DNA from: Candidatus Poseidoniaceae archaeon
GTDB taxonomy: Archaea > Thermoplasmatota > Poseidoniia > Poseidoniales > Poseidoniaceae
Length of the DNA: 20,922 nucleotides
Direction: 5' to 3'
NCBI GenBank assembly: GCA_030741455.1
Contig: JASLVI010000013.1
Coordinates: 1-20,922 of the forward strand
Position numbers and translations under genes: made by a program. Numbering within the stretch: position 1 is the first letter of the stretch; each line of letters begins with the position of its first letter. The notes below the pieces were generated by a model. That model was not told the DNA's origin. It saw nothing but the letters and a program-made list of their open reading frames with translations, and searched no databases. Positions 8,109 to 14,004 of the stretch are shown here, in pieces.

Positions 8109-9650
8109 TCAATTTTGATGATTGTGCATGTCGATGCCTTGTTCATCTTCAGCGAGTTTCTCTTGCTTTGAAGCATCATTGCGTTCAGCTTGCAGTCGAT
8201 CGAGATAGGCTTGATCGATATCACCAGTCACATATTTTCCATTGAAACATGAACTATCGAATCCATCGATATTGGTCTCTTTGTGGCCAGTGACCTCTTC
8301 CAAATCATCGAGCCGTTGATAGAAGAGTTTGTCCGATTTGATGGTGATGTTGATTTCTTCGATGGATTTTCCATTTGCAATGAATTCATCGACAGCAGGC
8401 ATATCGATTCCATACACGTTTGGATGACGTACAGGAGGCGCTGCAGATGCGAAGTAGACCTTACTTGCACCGACTTCACGAGCCATCTCGATGATTTGTG
8501 CACTCGTTGTTCCACGTACGATTGAATCGTCGACAAGAAGGACGTTCTTGCCCTCAAATTCTCGAGGAATAGCGTTGAGTTTTCTTCGAACAGACTTCAT
8601 TCGCATCTCCTGCCCGGGCATGATGAAGGTCCGGCCAACGTATCGGTTCTTGACGAATCCTTCACGGTACGGTACGTTGAGGGAACTCGCCATTTGAAGA
8701 GCAGAAATACGACCAGAATCTGGGACCGGTATGACTGCATCGATATCATGATCTGGCCAATCCTCAATAATACGCTCTGCAAGACGTTTACCTTGATTCA
8801 ATCGTGCCTGATAGACAGATATCCCATCGATGGTTGAATCAGGTCGAGCGAAGTAAACGTGTTCAAAGATGCATGGAGTGAATGCTTTCTTTTCTGCACA
8901 TTGCTTTGCAAACAAATGGCCGGATGTAGAGATGAAGATTGCTTCACCAGGTTGGACGTCTGCTACGACTTCAAACCCGAGAGCTGTTATAGCAACAGAC
9001 TCACTTGCTACGACCCATTCAGTCCCTCCTTCGTATTCTCGCTTTCCATAGATAAGTGGGCGAATACCATTCGGGTCTCTGAATGCAAAGAGGCCATAGC
9101 CATTGACGAGACCAACGCATGCATATCCTCCTCGAACGGTTTGATTGACATTTTTGACTGCTTCGAAAAAGGAATCAACATCGAGGAATGGTTCGCCTCC
9201 AATGCTCATCTGATCGCCGAGTAGGTCGAGTTGAACAGCAAGATGGTTCAACAAGACTTCTGAATCACTCGTTGTGTTGACATGTCGGCGATGTTCGGTA
9301 ATTAGTTGATGAGCAATTTCTTTGTTATTTGTGAGATTGCCATTATGAGCAAGTGCAAGTCCATAGGGCGAGTTCACATAGAACGGTTGAGCTTCAGCCG
9401 TCGAGGATGAACCTGCGGTTGGATAGCGAACGTGACCTATGCCAATGTGCCCAAGCAACTTCTGCATGTGGCGCTTGTAGAAGACATCAGAAACCAATCC
9501 ATTCCCTTTGCGGAGATTGAATTTCTCATTCATCTCCGTCATGATGCCTGCAGCATCTTGACCTCGATGTTGTAGAACAGTGAGCCCATCATACAAGGCT
9601 TGGTTCACGTTTGAACCAAGTCGCCCAACGATGCCAATAATGCCGCACAT
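8109..9650 (-). CDS. purF: Amidophosphoribosyltransferase PurF
   Basis: PurF makes phosphoribosylamine from PRPP and glutamine, the first committed step of purine synthesis. The 513-residue protein starts MCGIIGIVG, so Cys2 becomes the N-terminal glutaminase nucleophile after Met removal, and there is no propeptide. The glutaminase domain (1 to about 235) has RYPTAGSSS and the NGNLTN motif. The phosphoribosyltransferase domain carries the PRPP signature LLVDDSIVRGTTS at 371-383. The protein resembles the E. coli type. Where B. subtilis PurF has Fe-S ligands, this one has C250, N401 (HPNVYGID) and a single Cys458 (SSCFNGKYVTG), so no 4Fe-4S cluster is expected. The C-terminus ends in MHN followed by three residues, also reminiscent of E. 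coli. It lies 58 bases downstream of rpl37e and is probably co-transcribed. Confidence 0.96.
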   Translation of the reverse strand: MCGIIGIVGRLGSNVNQALYDGLTVLQHRGQDAAGIMTEMNEKFNLRKGNGLVSDVFYKRHMQKLLGHIGIGHVRYPTAGSSSTAEAQPFYVNSPYGLALAHNGNLTNNKEIAHQLITEHRRHVNTTSDSEVLLNHLAVQLDLLGDQMSIGGEPFLDVDSFFEAVKNVNQTVRGGYACVGLVNGYGLFAFRDPNGIRPLIYGKREYEGGTEWVVASESVAITALGFEVVADVQPGEAIFISTSGHLFAKQCAEKKAFTPCIFEHVYFARPDSTIDGISVYQARLNQGKRLAERIIEDWPDHDIDAVIPVPDSGRISALQMASSLNVPYREGFVKNRYVGRTFIMPGQEMRMKSVRRKLNAIPREFEGKNVLLVDDSIVRGTTSAQIIEMAREVGASKVYFASAAPPVRHPNVYGIDMPAVDEFIANGKSIEEINITIKSDKLFYQRLDDLEEVTGHKETNIDGFDSSCFNGKYVTGDIDQAYLDRLQAERNDASKQEKLAEDEQGIDMHNHQN

Positions 9651-9708
9651 GTGAGTCCCTTAGTTGCGGACAGTCGCGCCGCCTTTGTATTCCTTCCCCC
9701 TAATTTGC

Positions 9709-9888
9709 TTAGGCCTTAGGTCGGTGGGATTTCTTGTTCCAGCTGTAGGAGCGCATTCGAGCAGTCTTGCCGTATCCACAAGAAGCGCAGACGCTCTTTT
9801 GCTTGTGGTATGCGTTCCGTCCACAGCGTCGGCAGCGGATGTGTGTTGTCTTTTGTCGACGACCCATGGATGGTGTACCCTTTGACAT
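9709..9888 (-). CDS. rpl37e: 50S ribosomal protein L37e
   Basis: This small large-subunit ribosomal protein has 59 residues and was read directly from the minus strand. It begins MSKGTPSMGRRQKTTHIRCR, as archaeal and eukaryotic L37e do. Its zinc finger is formed by C19, C22, C34 and C37 (CRRC ... CASC) and it continues GYGKTARMRSYSWNKK. The start has a clear Shine-Dalgarno (GAGGTGA) a few bases upstream. The length is within the usual 55-65 residue range for archaeal homologues. It lies directly upstream of purF on the same strand. After its stop, a different frame stays open for 16 more codons of basic sequence (see findings). Confidence 0.95.
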   Translation of the reverse strand: MSKGTPSMGRRQKTTHIRCRRCGRNAYHKQKSVCASCGYGKTARMRSYSWNKKSHRPKA

Positions 9889-9961
9889 ATGCTCACCTCG
9901 ATGTCAACGCCACCTGACTCCTCCTTATGAAGTCAACGATAGGGAATAAGTGATTCGAATC

Positions 9962-10405
9962 TTAGGTTTGTGTCCTATCTTTCGATTCGAGATTAACAAA
10001 TGAAAGCAAAATCATGATGCTTACAGCGATGATAATCGCAAGACTGGTAACAATAAAGTGGATGACATTGTAAAGGATCTGTGCTCGTTGCGATCCATTT
10101 TCTTCCATCAGGAATCCGCCTTGGCTTGTTAAGAGAAGCGTTGCAAGAACTCCCAAAATGGCGGCATAGGTCATAGAAATCCAAGGTGCAGAAGGCTCTC
10201 TCCTACTCTTCGAATACTGGAACATATTAACCACAAGGAACACGGATGCAACAGTATAGGATGTCAGGAATGCATTCACGAATCGTGTTAGACCCTGTTC
10301 TGTATCATAGGTTGAATTTCCTTTGAGGAGAACAACGAGTATCGTCGGTAGTAAGAAGATAAGACCTGCGATAATCATGTTACGTGGCTGAACGCGCTTA
10401 TTCAT
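9962..10405 (-). CDS. Four-segment membrane protein, unknown function
   Basis: I do not recognise this 147-residue protein. It has four predicted membrane segments: about residues 9-29 (MIIAGLIFLLPTILVVLL), 42-64 (FVNAFLTSYTVASVFLVVNM), 78-98 (ISMTYAAILGVLATLLL) and 108-138 (ILYNVIHFIVTSLAIIIAV). It has short loops and no obvious catalytic residues. The start at 10405 overlaps the stop of the preceding gene (ATGAATAA) and has a strong Shine-Dalgarno, GGAGGTG, six bases before it, so the two are translationally coupled. An in-frame GTG at 10414 is less likely. It probably works together with the seven-segment protein encoded upstream. Confidence 0.75.
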   Translation of the reverse strand: MNKRVQPRNMIIAGLIFLLPTILVVLLKGNSTYDTEQGLTRFVNAFLTSYTVASVFLVVNMFQYSKSRREPSAPWISMTYAAILGVLATLLLTSQGGFLMEENGSQRAQILYNVIHFIVTSLAIIIAVSIMILLSFVNLESKDRTQT

Positions 10406-11201
10406 CTTCACCACCTCCTATGTTTTGTTGAACAATTTCAGAGGCTCTCTTGAGTTGCTCCTGGCTTGGAGGAGGGAGTCGCTCAAGGCTCGGTCGTTTC
10501 CGTTCAAATTGCCAAATCGTAAGTCCAAAGACGAGGATTGTTAATCCGATTCCAGATACAAACCCAAGAATGTCACTCCCTGCAAGAAGGACTGAGTTGT
10601 GAAATTCGTCAGCAGTTGTCGTTGAACCATCGATGAAGATACTCAAGAGAAGGAGCATGAGTGAAAATCCACCTGTCATGTATAATATTCGAGATATGTG
10701 ATTGATCCGTTCGCCGATGAGTGTTACGAAATAGCCACCAGCGAGTAGGAAACTGCTCATTGCAAGAAGGAATGTTGGTCGGAAAATCATCCAAAACCGA
10801 TTTGATTCACCTTCCCAGGAGGTCGATGGAATAAGTGATGCATCATTCCAATGCATGGATTCGAATAATGCAAATCCAAGCAGAAACATCAAGAGGCCAA
10901 GAGGTCGAAATTTTGCAGAGAATTTTCGGACGGGGATGTCGCCTGAAAATAAGGCGATGTAAAGGCCAACAATCATCAATAACAATGCGGGTAGAATACT
11001 AACAAAGAGTGCACTTGAAGCCGCTGAAGGTGATGAGGGAACCGTCATGAATGAAAATGCAAAGAAAACCAATCCGATCGTTCCGAGAATTTGCCCCACC
11101 TTTTGCGCTGACCGATCTTTTCTGAATTGAAGCCCAAGCGATAAAAACACAAGGCCGAGAGGGGCCCACAGCAAGAGTGCGACCTCAACATCATTTTCCA
11201 T
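10398..11201 (-). CDS. Seven-segment membrane protein, unknown function
   Basis: I do not recognise this 267-residue protein. About seven hydrophobic segments are visible: residues 7-26, 36-55, 63-89, 101-118, 136-163, 171-191 and 204-230. A charged cytoplasmic C-terminal tail follows (about 231-267, with several Pro, Arg and Glu residues and a predicted helix). Loop 118-136 contains Trp and acidic residues. No transporter, enzyme or receptor motif is evident. The ATG at 11201 has a weak purine-rich stretch (GTGAGG) just before it. It overlaps the following four-segment protein gene by 8 bases and is divergent from the L44e operon across 133 bases. Confidence 0.75.
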   Translation of the reverse strand: MENDVEVALLLWAPLGLVFLSLGLQFRKDRSAQKVGQILGTIGLVFFAFSFMTVPSSPSAASSALFVSILPALLLMIVGLYIALFSGDIPVRKFSAKFRPLGLLMFLLGFALFESMHWNDASLIPSTSWEGESNRFWMIFRPTFLLAMSSFLLAGGYFVTLIGERINHISRILYMTGGFSLMLLLLSIFIDGSTTTADEFHNSVLLAGSDILGFVSGIGLTILVFGLTIWQFERKRPSLERLPPPSQEQLKRASEIVQQNIGGGEDE

Positions 11202-11290
11202 TGCCTCACTTTCATCGGGCTCGACTTATCAATATCGCTGCAATTCTGCTTTCGGTTCGGCTTTTTTTAACCGAGTTATGGGACGACAGC

Positions 11291-11300
11291 AATAAATACC
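11291..11300 (+). promoter_or_regulatory. TATA-like box for the L44e-S27e-aIF2alpha operon
   Basis: The sequence AATAAATACC lies about 40 bases before the rpl44e ATG. Initiation about 25 bases downstream would leave a leader of around 15 bases that contains the Shine-Dalgarno AGGTGA at 11324-11329. The rest of the 133-base divergent gap holds a poly-T/A run (about 11264-11272), which may belong to the minus-strand promoter. Confidence 0.5.
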
Positions 11301-11334
11301 CGTCGATGGTCGCCAAACTGTTCAGGTGAAGACC

Positions 11335-11619
11335 ATGGTCAAGATGCCACGTCAAATCAAGCGCTACAGCCCGTCTGCTGGTAAGCACACGCTCCACACT
11401 GTTGAGCGTGTCAAGAAAAAGCGAGCCTCTGAACTTCGCTGGGGTCAGCGACGGTTCCGAAAAGTGATGCGAGGATATCGTGGTTTTCCACGTCCAAAGC
11501 CTGATGGCCGTGAAAAGCCAACCAAGCGTGTTAACATTCTTTACCGTTGCACTGAAACGGGTAAGGCTCACTATGCTCCATGCAAGCGAGCCAAGAAATT
11601 CGAACTCGTAGATCGATGA
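11335..11619 (+). CDS. rpl44e: 50S ribosomal protein L44e, cysteine-poor form
   Basis: L44e is a large-subunit protein near the ribosomal E site, shared by archaea and eukaryotes. The 94-residue product starts MVKMPRQIKRYSPSAGKHT and ends with GKAHYAPCKRAKKFELVDR, both diagnostic. In most homologues zinc is bound by YCPxC near the N-terminus and CxxC near the C-terminus. Here the first pair is replaced by Ser12 and Ala15, and the second pair is C72 and Thr75. A Cys at 83 is the only other one. The zinc ribbon is therefore almost certainly lost. The start at 11335 is supported by AGGTGA five bases upstream; ATG at 11344 is an in-frame alternative. It is first in the operon with S27e and aIF2-alpha. 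Confidence 0.93.
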   Translation: MVKMPRQIKRYSPSAGKHTLHTVERVKKKRASELRWGQRRFRKVMRGYRGFPRPKPDGREKPTKRVNILYRCTETGKAHYAPCKRAKKFELVDR

Positions 11620-11629
11620 GGTGAGAAAA

Positions 11630-11800
11630 ATGGTAGGCCAATTTATGAAAGTTTCATGCAAAGATTGCGGTAATGAAACCGTGATTTTCTCCCGTGCAAC
11701 CACCGTCATCTCGTGTGCCGTTTGTGGTGCAACACTCACAAACCCATCCGGCGGAAAAGCCAATCTCGTTGGCTGCACTGTTCTCGAGACATTGGAATGA
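11630..11800 (+). CDS. rps27e: 30S ribosomal protein S27e
   Basis: This is a small zinc-ribbon protein of the small ribosomal subunit. The 56-residue frame starts MVGQFMKVSCKDCGNETVIF and ends LVGCTVLETLE. The four zinc ligands C10, C13, C29 and C32 are intact, in contrast to the L44e just upstream. The length matches archaeal S27e (about 55-65). The ATG is preceded by GAGGTGAG, which overlaps the rpl44e stop. The L44e-S27e-aIF2alpha-Nop10 order is a conserved archaeal cluster, which supports the call strongly. Confidence 0.96.
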   Translation: MVGQFMKVSCKDCGNETVIFSRATTVISCAVCGATLTNPSGGKANLVGCTVLETLE

Positions 11801-11815
11801 GGAGGCTGAGCCTCC
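11801..11815 (+). promoter_or_regulatory. Perfect hairpin hiding the Shine-Dalgarno of aIF2-alpha
   Basis: GGAGGC and GCCTCC form a perfect 6-bp stem around the three-base loop TGA. The left arm is the Shine-Dalgarno GGAGG itself and the right arm ends at the base before the ATG at 11816. In the mRNA this would mask ribosome binding unless ribosomes finishing rps27e, whose stop is at 11798-11800, open it. Confidence 0.55.
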
Positions 11816-12604
11816 ATGTCCAACAACGACCTCATCTATCCAGAAGAGGGCGAACTTGTTGTCGTCACTGTCTACAGTGTGAAACAGAATGGAGCTGATG
11901 TTTCCCTCGATGAATACGAGGATGTCAAAGGGTTCATTTTCATCGGCGAAATTGCAAGTGGTTGGATCAAGAATATTCGTCGATTCGTTCGAGAAGGGCA
12001 ACGTTTAGTTTGCAAGGTTATGCCAAGTCGTCGAGATGGAAGTTCACTCAAACTTTCCCTCAAGTCTGTATCGGAAGAGCGTCGTCGTGATCGTCTCCAA
12101 CAATGGAAGAATGAGCAACGTGCGGTTCAGTTGTTCAAGGTCCTCTCCGAATCCCAAAAATGGGACGAGGATTTCGCAAACGAACTTCAAGTTGAATTGA
12201 CGGAAGTGTTTGAAACACTGTATGGCGCCTTTGAGGAAGCCGCAATGCATGAAGGCTCAATTGTCGATGCTGGCTTTGAAGGCGATTGGATACAACCCTT
12301 CATTGAATTGTCAGTAGAAAACATCATACCTCCATTTGTCGAAATTCGTGGAATCTTGACACTAAAGGTCCAAACTTCAAACGGTGTGGAAACAATTCGT
12401 GACGCACTGGTTGCTGCTGAGAAGCTCTCATCACCAAATGATGAGATTGAAGTTCATTGCTTCTATGATGGAGCGCCTGAATACAGGATTGAACTACGCG
12501 CACCGGATTTCAAGACTGCAGAGGATACGTGGAGAGATTCAATCAAAGCAGTCGTATCTGTCATCGAGGCCGCTGGCGGAACAGCTGATTCGTACCGTGA
12601 GTGA
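11816..12604 (+). CDS. eif2a: Translation initiation factor aIF2, alpha subunit
   Basis: aIF2-alpha joins the beta and gamma subunits to deliver initiator Met-tRNA to the small subunit. The 262-residue protein has an N-terminal S1 RNA-binding domain (about 11-85), with GELVVVTVYSVKQNGADVSL and the segment GFIFIGEIASGWIKNI. A helical domain (about 88-170) follows, then a C-terminal alpha/beta domain (about 175-255) that binds the gamma subunit. The position where eukaryotes have phosphorylated Ser51 lies in the EIASGWIKNI region. The start is preceded by a strong GGAGG locked in a hairpin. The gene end overlaps the possible GTG start of nop10 (GTGA). The order after S27e and before Nop10 is the classical archaeal arrangement. 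Confidence 0.96.
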   Translation: MSNNDLIYPEEGELVVVTVYSVKQNGADVSLDEYEDVKGFIFIGEIASGWIKNIRRFVREGQRLVCKVMPSRRDGSSLKLSLKSVSEERRRDRLQQWKNEQRAVQLFKVLSESQKWDEDFANELQVELTEVFETLYGAFEEAAMHEGSIVDAGFEGDWIQPFIELSVENIIPPFVEIRGILTLKVQTSNGVETIRDALVAAEKLSSPNDEIEVHCFYDGAPEYRIELRAPDFKTAEDTWRDSIKAVVSVIEAAGGTADSYRE

Positions 12605-12609
12605 TTCAA

Positions 12610-12852
12610 ATGCCTCGCCAACTACTTCAGCAATGTATTGACTGTGGAGCATGGTGTCTTGAGACAACATGTCCAGAATGCGGAGGGAAGGCTCAGGCGG
12701 CAGCACCATTGAAGTGGTCCCCAGAAGATCATCGTGCGAATGTTCGTCGTCAACTTAACGATGTAGAATCTCCTGAATGGGCGCAAAAAATCCCCACGCT
12801 CCCCTCACTTGACAAAATGCGTGCGGACATGCAAGAACAAGAAGAAGAATGA
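12610..12852 (+). CDS. nop10: H/ACA ribonucleoprotein protein Nop10, with acidic tail
   Basis: Nop10 is the small subunit of the H/ACA pseudouridine-guide RNP and binds Cbf5. The 80-residue frame starts MPRQLLQQCIDCGAW. A zinc ribbon is formed by C9, C12, C21 and C24 (CxxC ... CPEC), followed by the Nop10 signature PLKWSPED and a helix with Arg residues. Typical archaeal Nop10 ends after about 55-60 residues. This one continues for about 25 more, finishing in a run of Gln/Glu (DMQEQEEE). An in-frame GTG at 12601 overlaps the aIF2-alpha stop and would add three residues; translational coupling is likely either way. Confidence 0.93.
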   Translation: MPRQLLQQCIDCGAWCLETTCPECGGKAQAAAPLKWSPEDHRANVRRQLNDVESPEWAQKIPTLPSLDKMRADMQEQEEE

Positions 12853-12880
12853 GCAGAATTGCCGCTCTTCTTTGTCAAAC

Positions 12881-12889
12881 ATTATACCC
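12881..12889 (+). promoter_or_regulatory. TATA-like box for the PAC2 gene
   Basis: ATTATACCC is centred about 28 bases before the ATG at 12913 and no Shine-Dalgarno precedes that ATG. This suggests that the PAC2 gene has its own leaderless promoter inside the 60-base gap after nop10. A short inverted repeat, CCCTTAATGGAAGGG, directly follows the box. Confidence 0.45.
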
Positions 12890-12912
12890 CTTAATGGAAG
12901 GGTTAGAGATTC

Positions 12913-13665
12913 ATGACGCTTCTTGTTGATGTTTTGGAAGAACATGGTCTTGATTCAATCGATTTTGTTCTCTTCGCATTGCCTGGTGTTGGAGATGTCG
13001 GTAAGAACGCTGTTGAACTCTTGAATGAGGCGAATGATGCACGAACAGTTGCACGATTTATTCATCCAGGCTTGACACCTTTAGCACGATTGGATGAGGA
13101 TGGATTGCTTGCACCACCTCATCTTACTGCAAAACGAATCGAAGCAGAAAACGGTACATCGATTCTTGCCATAACCGGAAGAGGTCAACCGAGTGAATCC
13201 TTTCAGCAACACGATTTTACTACGCAATTACTCAAGTATCTGTCAAAGGCAGGGATGAAAGAAATCATCGTGTTAGCAGGTCTGATGTCCACGCCTGAAA
13301 TCAAGGAGGCATTTGCAGTCGCAACCACTTCTCCTCATCGTGTTCATTTGGAAGAACGAGGAGTTGATGTTCGCAGAGATCAACCTTCTGGAGGCGCTAT
13401 TGGCATGTCTGCTCTTATGGCTTCCCTTGCACCGTTATTTGGCCTAAAATCGGTATGTGCAATGGCAACGACTGTTGGGGCCAGTGGCGATGTTCATGCA
13501 TCAATACGTCTCTTAGAATTTGTTTCAAAAGGATGGAATTTGAATATTCAATTGCCGAAGGATGCAACATCATCTCTACTTGCAAAACTGAATGAACTGG
13601 CTCCAAATGCAAATACAGACCACGTTCGCGAATTGATGGAAGAACCTGATGCATTCTACATTTAG
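12913..13665 (+). CDS. PAC2-family protein (proteasome assembly chaperone-like)
   Basis: This 250-residue protein belongs to the archaeal PAC2 family, related to eukaryotic proteasome assembly chaperone 2. Its function in archaea is unproven; ATP-grasp-associated and proteasome roles have been proposed. Visible family features are the N-terminal FVLFALPGVGDVGKNAVELL (about 18-37) and the central strand EIIVLAGLMST (about 116-126). There is also the Gly-rich turn QPSGGAIGMSALM (about 157-169), followed by SVCAMATTVGAS with a preserved Gly/Ser pattern. In many euryarchaea this gene follows aIF2-alpha and nop10, which supports the call. The stop codon at 13663-13665 lies one base before the end of the convergent tRNA-Ser gene. 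Confidence 0.85.
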   Translation: MTLLVDVLEEHGLDSIDFVLFALPGVGDVGKNAVELLNEANDARTVARFIHPGLTPLARLDEDGLLAPPHLTAKRIEAENGTSILAITGRGQPSESFQQHDFTTQLLKYLSKAGMKEIIVLAGLMSTPEIKEAFAVATTSPHRVHLEERGVDVRRDQPSGGAIGMSALMASLAPLFGLKSVCAMATTVGASGDVHASIRLLEFVSKGWNLNIQLPKDATSSLLAKLNELAPNANTDHVRELMEEPDAFYI

Positions 13666-13666
13666 G

Positions 13667-13749
13667 CGCCGAGAGAGGGATTTGAACCCCCGCGTCCAAG
13701 GGACAGTGGATTTCGAATCCACCGCAATACCGGGCTATGCGATCTCGGC
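13667..13749 (-). tRNA. tRNA-Ser (anticodon CGA)
   Basis: On the minus strand a complete class II tRNA of 83 bases folds by eye. The acceptor stem pairs GCCGAGA with TCTCGGC. The D arm has a 3-bp stem (GCA/TGC) with GG in the loop. The anticodon stem GTGGA/TCCAC encloses the loop TTCGAAA, with anticodon CGA reading UCG serine codons. The long variable arm GTCC-CTT-GGAC is typical of serine tRNA. The T arm has loop TTCAAAT. The discriminator is G, as expected for serine. The genomic 3' end reads CCT, so CCA is not fully encoded and must be added. No intron is present. Confidence 0.95.
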
Positions 13750-13773
13750 TTGGTTGCTGCCTGTGCGCCACCG

Positions 13774-13781
13774 TCATAAGC
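13774..13781. promoter_or_regulatory. TATA-like element between tRNA-Ser and the ubiquitin-like gene
   Basis: TCATAAGC (TTATGA on the other strand) lies about 27 bases before the ATG at 13804 and about 28 bases before the tRNA 5' end at 13749. One element could therefore serve both directions. It is a weak match to a TATA box, and this is inferred from spacing only. Confidence 0.3.
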
Positions 13782-13803
13782 GTGATGCTTCACAGGCTAG
13801 TTC

Positions 13804-14004
13804 ATGCAAGTAGCATTTCATGGACGAGATCATAATTGCAGCATTGAAGTGGAAGTAGGCATTACAATCCGTCAAGCGCTTGAAACAGCAAACATACTTC
13901 CCTCTACAGTGGTTGTGAGTTTTGATGATCGAATTCTTCCGCACAACACAGTACTTCAGGACGATGTCAAACTTCTTGTTACGACCGTTTCTTCTGGTGG
14001 TTAA
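13804..14004 (+). CDS. Ubiquitin-like / sulfur-carrier protein (MoaD/ThiS/SAMP type) ending in Gly-Gly
   Basis: This 66-residue beta-grasp protein ends in SSGG. The C-terminal diglycine is activated by an E1-like enzyme to form a thiocarboxylate (molybdopterin, thiamine or tRNA thiolation) or an isopeptide tag on proteins, as for haloarchaeal SAMPs and Urm1. The pattern fits the fold: an initial strand MQVAFHGR, ITIRQALETANI as the helix, VVVSFDDRIL, then DDVKLLVTTVSSGG as the final strand. It is as short as ThiS, shorter than MoaD. No E1-like, ThiG, MoaE or JAMM protease gene is nearby, so the exact pathway cannot be read from context. It converges on the nuclease-OB gene; their stop codons share TTAA at 14001-14004. 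Confidence 0.8.
   Translation: MQVAFHGRDHNCSIEVEVGITIRQALETANILPSTVVVSFDDRILPHNTVLQDDVKLLVTTVSSGG

Noticed and set aside
8095..8125. Short inverted repeat between the TSP3 gene and purF as a bidirectional terminator
   Set aside because: Pairing around AATCAATTTTGATGATT is imperfect and lies partly in the purF coding end; not strong enough to annotate.
11212..11835. Minus-strand frame of 207 codons
   Set aside because: It runs antisense to rpl44e and rps27e, both of which are certain, and its translation has no family resemblance.
13415..13777. Minus-strand frame of 120 codons
   Set aside because: It covers the tRNA-Ser and the antisense of the PAC2 gene; the tRNA structure explains the region.
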